Shown: positions 56,530 through 64,000 of the stretch, piece after piece
Layout of the letters: every line of letters starts with the position of its first letter
Numbering within the stretch: the stretch's first letter is position 1
Assembly (NCBI GenBank): GCA_029204225.1
Contig: CM055111.1
Coordinates: 25,362,404-25,426,403, forward strand
From: Diphasiastrum complanatum
Lineage: Eukaryota; Streptophyta; Lycopodiopsida; Lycopodiales; Lycopodiaceae
DNA: 64,000 nt
Reading direction: 5' to 3'
Notes under the pieces: generated by a model
Database searches by the model: none
What the model was told of the DNA's origin: nothing
Seen by the model: only the letters and a program-made list of their open reading frames with translations
Program-made: the position numbers and the translations under genes

Positions 56530-57510
56530 TCACATCAAGTTTACGTCTCTCTTCCTTAGGAAGGCCTTACATCCAAAGATCCGCAAGTGGTTCACCTTTG
56601 GCTTCTTCTTCGTGAATGCTTCCTCAGGTTTTATCTTTCGTATGGCAATGGTAGGACTTCTATTTTGAAGATAGACTGCCGTACTGCATGCTTTTGACCA
56701 AAAATCTTTTGTTAGTTTCATCTCAGCTAACATAGATCTGGCACTTTCCACAATCGTACGATTCTTGCGCTCAGCTACACCATTGAGAGCAGGAGTATGA
56801 GCTTGCATAAATTGTCTTTTAATCCCACATTGATCACAAAGATCATTGAAGTCATTAGACTTGTACTCGCCTCCACTATCTGATATTAGGACTTTGATCT
56901 TCCTACCTATCTGATTTTTGACCAATGCTTTGAAGCTCTTGAAATTGTCAAATGCATCTGATTTCTTCTTCAAGAAGTAGATCCACGTTTTACGTGACAT
57001 ATCATCAATAAATGTCATGAAATAGAAGGCTTTACTTAAGGACATGGTCCTCGTAGCCTCACATGAATCCGTGTGGATTAAATCTAGGATGTTCTTTGCT
57101 CTTGCAACACCACCTTTATTGAACTTCTCTCGATGCTGCTTCTCATATACACATGATTCGCACATCGATTTCAAGTGGTCTTCTATGGTAGGCAATCCTG
57201 TTACCATCTCCAATTTTCTCATCAAACTGAGGCTTTCCAAGTTCAAGTGACCAAGCCTCTTATGCCACAACTCAGTTTGCGATGGAATGGATGATATGAG
57301 TCCATGTTGCCCCTTGATTGTAGCATTCAACCTGTACAATTTTGTATTGGGCTCCCTTACTCCATCCGCAATAATTTTGAACTTTTGGTTCACATCCTTC
57401 ACAAAGCAACGATCATGGACGAATTCTACTTCCAACTTTTGATCGGTAATGACTCCAACAGAAAGTAGATTTTTCTTCAAACCTGGTACGTAAAGTACCT
57501 CCCTGATCAT
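56530..57510 (-). pseudogene. Copia G GAG-pre-integrase and integrase (326-aa ORF)
   Basis: LWHKRLGHLNLESL with CESC gives the HHCC zinc site (residues about 82-120). IHTDSCEATR provides the first Asp, VLISDSGGEYKSND the second and NGVAERKNRT the Glu, with correct D35E spacing. Then FWSKACSTAVYLQNR and NHLRIFGCKAF follow. It is open over the whole integrase and breaks near 56,530 before the last C-terminal part (KAIKCIFLGYDE, next frame). Confidence 0.93.
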
Positions 57511-57537
57511 CCTGCTTTTGCCATTAGGTAGTTGGAT

Positions 57538-57795
57538 TTAAACGGTGCCTATCCCCTTGATCTTGCACACATCGCCATTTGCTTGTGAAACGGACGTTCC
57601 ATTATCCAACACTTTCAAGCTACTGAACCAATTCTTGTTACCCGTCATGTGTCTTGTGGCTCCCGTGTCAATATACCACGCTTGATCATCTTGATTAGAT
57701 GACAATGCAAATATGAAAATGCTAGAGTCTTCAATCTCACCCTCATCGACAAGGTTACTTGCTTGTTTTGGTTTCCCCTTGCCTTGCTCCGCCAA
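57538..57795 (-). pseudogene. Copia G protease
   Basis: AWYIDTGATRHMTGNKNWF carries the DTGA active site. The flap-side KIKGIGTV follows, then a TAA. Upstream in frame, GHWKSECRKFLAEQGKGKPKQ is what is left of the gag knuckle (first Cys pair lost). Confidence 0.9.
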
Positions 57796-57829
57796 AAATT
57801 TGCGACATTCACTCTTCCAATGGCCCTTT

Positions 57830-58363
57830 TTACCATTCTACAATGCCGCACAATGCATTGTGCACCAGCTCCACATCACGTATGCGCTCACCAATAGAAA
57901 GTTCATCCCTCATTGTTTTGATTCTGCTCATATACGTTTGAATGTGCTCTCCTTGCTCCATTCGGGCACTATTCAGCTTTGACTTCAGAAACATGATTCT
58001 TGACGTATTTGACGTCTCGAACTGCTCCTTTAGCACATCCCATGCCTGTCTGGGTGTAACAACATCAGAAATGTGGGTAATGATTTGATCCTTCACTGAC
58101 AAGTTAATGTAGGTCAAAGCTTTCCTCATCTTTTTGTCGAACACTTTGATATCAGCTTCATTTGGCTGTCTTCTCTCATCAGTTGTGACGACTTCCCACA
58201 CATCTTTCTCCATCAGTATGTTTTTCATCTTGAATTTCCACATTGCATAGTTGGAAATCCCGTCCAATTTGCTACTTTCACTCAAAATGGACTCTCCCAT
58301 GTTTGCCATTGCAAAACTGCTTGAAACTTCTGTCGTAGGCTGAAAGCAGTATGCCGAGGCCAA
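57830..58363 (-). pseudogene. Copia G gag
   Basis: Starts MASAYCFQPTTEVSS, then SKLDGISNYAMWKFKMKNIL, AWDVLKEQFETSNTSRIMFL and MSRIKTMRDELS: the full UBN2 gag domain. It ends LVHNALCGIVEW then stop. The expected RGLP...CCHC portion is deleted, so the ORF runs directly into the knuckle remnant in another frame. Confidence 0.9.
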
Positions 58364-58364
58364 C

Positions 58365-58900
58365 TGTGATGTCAGAAGTTGAAAATAATGACTAGCACTT
58401 TTTCCCTTACTAGGCCACTCGCCGTTTTTCCCCCAATTTGAAAGCCAAATCGGCGTCGCCTTCCAAAATGCACTCAGTCGTTAACTCCCAACTACATACC
58501 CAATGGAATGGTGAAATCACTTTTGGCGCACGAGTTTAAAATCTCCTATTGATATAAAAGTTATCAATAAGGCAATGATGAAGAGGAAAAGAAAGAGAGT
58601 ACCAATGAAGAATAATGATAACTAACATAGCGGCAACCAGAAAAAAAAAAATTTGGGCATTCAAGTATATTGTCATATAAATTGTTTATTTGATTTGTAT
58701 ATGTCATTTAAGTTTGATTTGCACTTAATAACATGGATTATTTATTTATTAAACATAATTTGAGTTTCATATGTTTGTTGCAGATCATGTTTGGTGGCAA
58801 AGAACTATTTAACAGATCGTTCATGCATTGGATCATCTTTAAGTCATGTTTTACCAAGAAAGTCAGCAAAGGAAATGATAAAAAAATGCTCGGTTTGAAA
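58365..58900. other. No gene recognised
   Basis: AT-rich spacer. It lacks the PBS and LTR expected upstream of copia G gag. Confidence 0.4.
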
Positions 58901-58902
58901 AA

Positions 58903-60070
58903 ATGAAAAATGAAATTGTAGAGACTGTTTTGACTAAGGTTCAATCATACTTGGATGCAAATGTGATACAAGGTGCATGTGATGTATCTGGAATTATCAA
59001 AAATGCTTATTCTACTTTTTTTAGAATAGTTAAAAAAGCTTTTTTCCAAGTGATGGTGAAGAAAATTTATCTTCCACGTCCATATCGGGTAAGATTAGCA
59101 AGAAATTATTATAATGACGGAATGTTCAAATAGTTGGCCAACCACTTCATATAACTGAATTATACAAATCTAAATATGGTGAGCTCAATTACAACGATTG
59201 CAATAATATTATCCTTGATATTGAAAATGTTCTAAAATACATTATTCGATTCTATAAACTAGACGAACATCAGGTAAATGGAAAGATCATTATTGTAATA
59301 AAATTGGATGAATATGAAATCATCAAGGGTCAAAAGTTGGAACAAGTGAGTGTCACTTTGATGAACAAAATTTCAGATACAAATGATCGAATGTTCAATG
59401 TTCAATCAAAAAATCACATATGGTGGTTGGCGGCATTCCAGGTATACATTTCAATTTTCATTTAAAATATCGTTATTAACAATTCATACCTTGTTAGTTT
59501 TTATTGACATGTCATGCATTACTTGCTTCTCTACAGGTCTTGAAAGAGGACCATAAATTACTTTCATGGATATTTTCAAGAACAAATTATGGCAAGATTA
59601 TAAAGAGACATTTGGAGGGTGAGAAATTGACAATAAAAAACCATGGAAGTTTTCAAATTTAATGGCACCTTGCAGGAGATTTGAAAACATTAAAACGTAT
59701 GTATAATGTCTCTCATGGGGCAACATCAAAGCATCCATGTCTTTATTGCATGAAGGATTGCTACAATATGAATTTGGGACGATCAACAAACACTGGCCCA
59801 ACACGAGAAGCTGAAGATCCAAATATGAAAAGTGTTATGCCAATTCCATTAAAAAATGTTCACATATGCACATTGCATGTTGAGGTTCGTATTATTGAAA
59901 AACTTATTTACCTGCATATGCTACTAGTATGGAATCATAAACTGGAGTCTGTGGCTAAAGCAGCAATTAGGAGGTTGCAAATAGTTCTATCAAATGCAGG
60001 ACTACATAAAGGGAATGTCACGATGCAACCACTTACTAATCTGATTTTTGTAAATAGCATCACTTTATGA
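58903..60070 (+). pseudogene. Unidentified transposase-like relic with one spliceable intron
   Basis: I cannot assign a family. Segment 1 (58,903-59,133) is ETVLTKVQSYLDANVIQGAC to LPRPYRVRLARNYYNDG. After a 1-nt shift, segment 2 reads HITELYKSKYGELNYNDC, DIENVLKYIIRFYKL and a strand-rich stretch ending WWLAAFQ at about 59,441. A GT...AG intron (59,442-59,537, donor GTATAC, acceptor ctacag) joins it in frame to VLKEDHKLLSWIFSRTNYGK. After one TAA (about 59,659) comes LAGDLKTLKRMYNV, SKHPCLYCMKDCY (CX2C) and ICTLHVEVRIIEKLIYLHM. The CLYC then LHVEVRI pattern resembles RNase-H-like transposase-derived plant proteins. It is broken by one frameshift and one stop. Confidence 0.45.
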
Positions 60071-60179
60071 GCACCATCTCTACTTTCTAGCGATGGAATG
60101 CCAAAAGTTTTATGGTAGAGATTGTCTAAACAAAAAGCCATATGATGTTTCTATGTCTCTGATCATTAAGAGCTCGTTA

Positions 60180-60760
60180 CAGAAGTAGGAGTGTTGATAA
60201 GACTTGTTATTATCTCTGTCTCTTACAGTTTAGCAGCATAGTAACACGAAGTTTATAATTATACCATTCAAATTCTAGTAGACAACAAGAATAAGGAATG
60301 TGTGGCACTCTCAATATTTCTACTCCATGTTATACAAGAACTACGTTCTGCTACATAACGATAATTCCCTTTGGGTTACATACCGTACCAATAATGCTTC
60401 TCTCGTGTGTATGACTATGCAATGACTATACATAGAAATGGATACGAAAGGTAACGTTTCTCAAGTACAAGCAAATGCAAATATGATCACCTCACAAGAA
60501 TCTGTAACGTCTACAATTCAGGTTGGTGACTCACGTATACTTCAGTCTTCTTTGATAAAAGCATAAAGTGCATGGTGAGGGCGTAAGAAACTGCTATTCT
60601 TGGCAAAAAAAAATTAAAAAGGCAAAATGATTCTTAACTATCGTGTTATAAATGTTGACCCTTTTCCAGCAAACAATGCCATAGCAATGCTTACCATAGG
60701 AAAAATGATAACCCTCTCTCTTCCTTTGCTCTTATAATGATATTCTTAGCATATCACGTG
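60180..60760. other. No gene recognised
   Basis: AT-rich spacer without a coding or repeat signal. Confidence 0.4.
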
Positions 60761-60849
60761 AATGGGTTAAGCTCTTGGGGAACGGGCTCTAACCTGTCGG
60801 CTGAGTTGGATGGCTTGCTTGGGTGGAAGTTACATGTTTATGGCTGTCC

Positions 60850-61110
60850 AGTCTGGCGTGGCGCCAGGTTGGCTTCAGCGCTCGTGACAAAGCTTTCAGT
60901 TGGTTAAGTCTGATGTAAGTCAGACCACTTGCTTGGAATGGATGTTACTCGTTTGTAACGAAGCTTCGAGTTGTTTAAGTTTGATGTATGTCGAGCAACT
61001 TGCTTGGAGGGAAGTCACCCACATCGGGACCCCCGATCTGGCATGGCACCAGGTTGGATCTCAATGTTGGTTTCTGAACTTCCAGTTGGTTAAGTTTGAT
61101 CGTTGTTGGC
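60850..61110. repeat. Diverged direct repeats (about 72 bp and 184 bp apart)
   Basis: The module agttg(g/t)ttaagt(c/t)tgatgta at 60,898, 60,970 and (partial) 61,084. The module tctggc(g/a)tggc(g/a)ccaggttgg at 60,852 and 61,036. Overlapping 102- and 123-codon ORFs across it lack family motifs. Confidence 0.6.
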
Positions 61111-61449
61111 GAGGTGGCTGCTTTTATGTCAAGTGGGTTTGGACGGCAAGAGTTGAAGGCTGGGAAGCTAATCATGGTTCCCGGCTCTCTTTGGGATGCC
61201 TGCGCTACACAAGAGCTCCTTGGTATGGTCTCAAGGGTCGACTCAGGTGGGGATGGGGAAGTGATGGCTAGGGAACAGGGCATGTGGATACAAAGATTTC
61301 AAAAAACTCCAACATTGAAAAGTTGGCAGTTTTGTAGTTAGGTAGAGTGCTGAGAGACTCCCAGATGTGGCTTAGGTCCCTTTCCCATCCAATCCCATAC
61401 TACCATCCAATTGGTATGCTAATCCGTCATGTCTTGCAGCATCGCCATC

Positions 61450-62300
61450 TCCATACTTATCCCTTGGCCTTTGTTTAGAATTTCATGCTTGGGCCTTGCA
61501 CGAAGTGTTCCATAGCTGGTTCATTTTAGCCAAGATCTTTTGCAGGTCCTTCGTCATCTTTTCCAACTACTCCTGAGACTCTTCAATGATTTTTTCTTGT
61601 TTTTCGATGACTCGCTTGAAATTTATTTTGTCAGCCTCCCTCTCTTGGATAAGTCTCACGTACTTCTCCATTTTTATTGCCAGGGCTTGAGGGGGCTGTA
61701 TTTGAATGTCTTTCGGCTCCATTGGAGGGATATCAACCATCATTGCTCCAAATGACCCAACACAAACTTGGTCGATCGGTTGCTTAAGTTGATCTTGGAC
61801 TTCATTTAGCTCTTTGGCTTGCTGGCCCATGGTGGCTCATAGCTCTTCTACTTGTATTTTTTCCTCCTCAGCCTCGTCTTCTTTCTTTTTTATTCGTCTT
61901 TTCTACTCCGCTATGATTTGCTCTTGCTGCTTGACTTTATTTTTTTACTCTTTGTGTTGGCTCACCAACAATGTAGGTGATAGCTGGTTTCGGATGGACT
62001 TAGTATGGATCTCTTGGCTACCTCTGAGAGTTCCTCAAGATGGCCAAGGATGGGATATTTGTCGGAGGTGTGGTGGGGTGGCGTTAGTCCAAAGAAAAGT
62101 GCTTGAGAGGGTGAAGGTGGTAATGGCAATGATGGGGGGATAGAAACGGTGGTAGTGGATGCAAGGGTGATGGATGGAGTGGAAAGTTGGGTGGAGGCGG
62201 CAATGGTATCTGGTAAGGGTTGGCTTCCCCCAAGCTGACCTTCCTTCCTTTCGTCAGTGTCGACATCCTCTTCTAACAGGTCTTCGGCGTCAAAAATAGG
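61450..62300 (-). pseudogene. Decayed coiled-coil ORF of unknown family
   Basis: Minus-strand reading with several stops: a Pro/Ser/Thr-rich start (about 62,280-62,080), then a heptad-rich Lys/Glu/Gln segment (VKQQEQIIAE, KRRIKKKEDEAEEE). The 87-codon piece 61,567-61,830 (GQQAKELNEVQDQLKQPIDQ ... YVRLIQEREADKINFKRVIE) and LEKMTKDLQKILAKMN follow. Coiled coil is clear; function is not. It lies downstream of the gypsy integrase on the same strand, so it could be an extra ORF 3' of pol in that element, or an unrelated fragment. Confidence 0.4.
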
Positions 62301-62304
62301 TCGA

Positions 62305-62800
62305 CATATCTGTAATGATGTGGACTAGCTTTGTTTGCTCTTGAGCTTTTTTGCTTGTCAGTGTTGTCTCTTTGGGCATGTCGCTCCCATCTTCCTCCCC
62401 CCTCAAAAAAAAATAATGTTGCTTGTTGGGATTGTGGTAGCGGCTGCACCTCTGCTTCTGTTGACGTTGTGCTTGTGGTGTGCTGGTTTGCTATGGTTGT
62501 CAATTTGTCAGCTTGTACTGCCTGTGGCTATTCTAAACGTGGAGGTGTAGTGGCATCGTCTAGCAGTGGTGGAGTTGAAACTGAATCCAATGGAATAAGT
62601 TGGAAATCAACAAGTGATTTGTCAACAATGGTTGTAACTGCAACATCTACGGCATGAGTTGGTGAGGACTGTTGTTGTGATGCGGTATCTGTTGAGGAGC
62701 TTGTGGTTTATGAATCTTCTAATATATTAAAAAAAACTTGCATGTCGCTGAGGTGCAAATGAGTTCGACCAGGGCTAGGTTATAGTCGTTGAAGCCCTAA
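62305..62800. other. No gene recognised
   Basis: GT-rich plus strand with low-complexity Val/Leu/Ser ORFs (62,331-62,657). I see no family motif. Confidence 0.35.
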
Positions 62801-62814
62801 GTTGAAGATTTGTT

Positions 62815-63000
62815 TAAGGTAGACTCGGCTTGGTCAAGACTGATGCAGCTCTCGGCTCGGTCGAGAGTCAACCAAAGGCTCAGTCGAGATTCAGCACTCA
62901 GTTCAGTCAAGACTCAACCAAAAGGACTCGATTGAGATTCGGTCAGGAACACTCGGTTGCACTCGAATCGGTCAAGATATTAAGTGGAGACTCGGTTGAG
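62815..63000. repeat. Degenerate (A)CTCGGT(T/C)GAG repeats
   Basis: Ten or so variants of ctcggtcgaga, ctcagtcgagatt, cagttcagtcaagactc and ctcgattgagattcgg in 185 bp. Each is partly self-complementary. Related strings occur at 46,575-46,640. Confidence 0.75.
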
Positions 63001-63380
63001 TGATCATACAAATTGACTTGGTTTGAGAACTTAGTAACTAAAGTAGAAATGACAAGTGTTTAAGTATGATGAAGTTCTCAGTTGAACATGTGGTCTGCAT
63101 TGCTAGATTTATCTGTTGATGAAAAAATGAAGTCTCCGAATGTTAGAAGGAGTACGGACCCTAGGTTTGAAAATCTATCATTTGAAGCTATACCATGTGA
63201 TGTTGACTTGAAACACACAAAATAAAACAAGGGAGGATAATTAACACTATAAGAGATTCATCACTAAAAATGAGAACATAAAACATGAAAAATCATAAAA
63301 AATCATAAATTAGAAATAAATGAGTTATTTTTTTGAAATGATTAAATAGGTTCAGCAAAAAATAACTCTTCATACTACCG

Positions 63381-64000
63381 TCATAGACAATCGCCATCTA
63401 TGACATTGTCTAGGAGTACTCCATCAAGCGTCTCTGAATGTACGGATCCATTAGAGAAGATTTTATTAATGACATATGGTCCTTCACTTCTGAATTTCAA
63501 TTTCCTAGGGTGCTTCTTGGACGTGTATAGAAGCACCTTATCAGCTTTATGTAAATCTTTATTGTGCATGTGTCTATCATGCAAGGCTTTTTGGTGTCGT
63601 TTGTTAACAAGTTGATAAGAGATTAGTCGAGTCTCGCACAATTGAGCTAACATAGATAGCCTGTTTGGACCTCTTGTTCTATCGCAACTTTCTCACATAG
63701 ATCAATAGAGAAGCTTTGCATGACTCGCAAAGAAGGTACTAAAAATTCAACAAGCATTACTACCTCTTGACCATAAACGAGATGGAAGGGTGTGACCCAT
63801 CCAGTGACTTTCTTTAGAGTAGTACGATATCCCCAGATAGCCAAGAACAACTTGGTTTCCCAATCTGATCTACTTGTCTCGACTATCTTTATCAGAATCT
63901 TGCAGCTTGTTTTGTTAGTGGATTTTGCTTGGCCATTACACCAAGGGTAGTACGGAGTACTTTTTCGATGGACAACAAGGTAAAGGTGTAAAAGATTATC
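63381..64000 (-). mobile_element. Ty3/gypsy integrase C-terminal part, running off the window
   Basis: Minus strand from the right edge: STPYYPWCNGQAKSTNK is a decayed form of the gypsy STPYYPQGNGQAE..N block with the catalytic Glu now Lys. LFLAIWGYRTTLKKVTGW and PFHLVYGQEVVMLVEF follow. After a frameshift near 63,650: TRLISYQLVNKRHQKALHDR, KDLHKADKVLLYTSK and KLKFRSEGPYVI form the C-terminal SH3-like domain. It ends near 63,381. Upstream pol lies outside the window. Confidence 0.9.

Larger units (their letters stand above)
54480..58363 (-). mobile_element. Ty1/copia element G, nearly complete coding region
   Basis: The best preserved element of the window. Minus order: gag (58,363-57,830), knuckle remnant, protease (57,795), GAG-pre-integrase and integrase (57,510-56,530), linker, RT (56,116-55,261), RNase H (54,953-54,480) ending naturally (LADIFTKPL, then stop). 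It is broken by a handful of frameshifts or stops: after gag, between protease and integrase, near 56,530, 55,860, 55,580, 55,260 and 54,950. The gag C-terminal third is deleted. No primer-binding site or 5' LTR remains upstream of gag. Confidence 0.93.

Overview
This is nuclear DNA from a land plant, very probably one with a large, repeat-rich genome. The evidence is a HAK/KUP/KT-type potassium transporter gene with eight GT-AG introns, decayed Ty1/copia, Ty3/gypsy, LINE, SINE, CACTA and hAT elements, plant telomere-type CCCTAAA motifs, and long dinucleotide microsatellites. I cannot place it to a lineage from sequence alone. No rRNA gene, complete tRNA gene or CRISPR array was seen.

Layout. 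1-4.0 kb: + strand copia relic whose integrase segment is a tandem triplication (818-bp period). 4.0-4.5 kb: a short minus-strand remnant resembling the N-terminal half of histone H3/CENH3. 4.5-8.9 kb: two fused minus-strand copia relics, the second with a primer-binding site and a 5' LTR. 9.0-9.4 kb: degenerate tandem array. 9.4-12.7 kb: two more copia fragments in opposite orientations. 12.8-19.2 kb: mostly unrecognised DNA with a 187-bp (CT)n tract and one unidentified 218-aa ORF. 19.2-20.9 kb: CACTA-type relic (DUF4218 and DUF4216). 22.5 kb: tiny copia RT fragment.

23.3-38.1 kb (minus strand): the only intact-looking host gene, a KUP potassium transporter. Nine coding exons join in perfect phase to give 783 residues. 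Exon 1 encodes only 16 residues and exon 4 is 51 nt. Intron 4 is 9.4 kb and hosts hAT relics, a LINE and a gag-only LTR retrotransposon with one full 922-bp LTR. Directly upstream of the start codon, at 38,550-39,397, lie twelve CACGTG palindromes, mostly in ABRE context. This suggests an abscisic-acid or light-responsive promoter.

39.5-64 kb: transposon graveyard. It holds a head-to-tail SINE dimer, a gypsy gag-protease relic, a copia gag, a minus copia relic interrupted by an 830-bp solo LTR with a perfect CATAT target-site duplication, and a 5.4-kb block bounded by inverted repeats. That block contains a 1.9-kb CGAAAA-rich low-complexity array with telomere-like motifs, flanked by GGATGCA-repeat zones. 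Further right are two more minus copia elements (the one at 54.5-58.4 kb is the best preserved), an unidentified spliced transposase-like relic, and a gypsy integrase at the right edge.

The genes do not form a pathway. The window is one host gene with a strongly patterned promoter embedded in nested mobile DNA.
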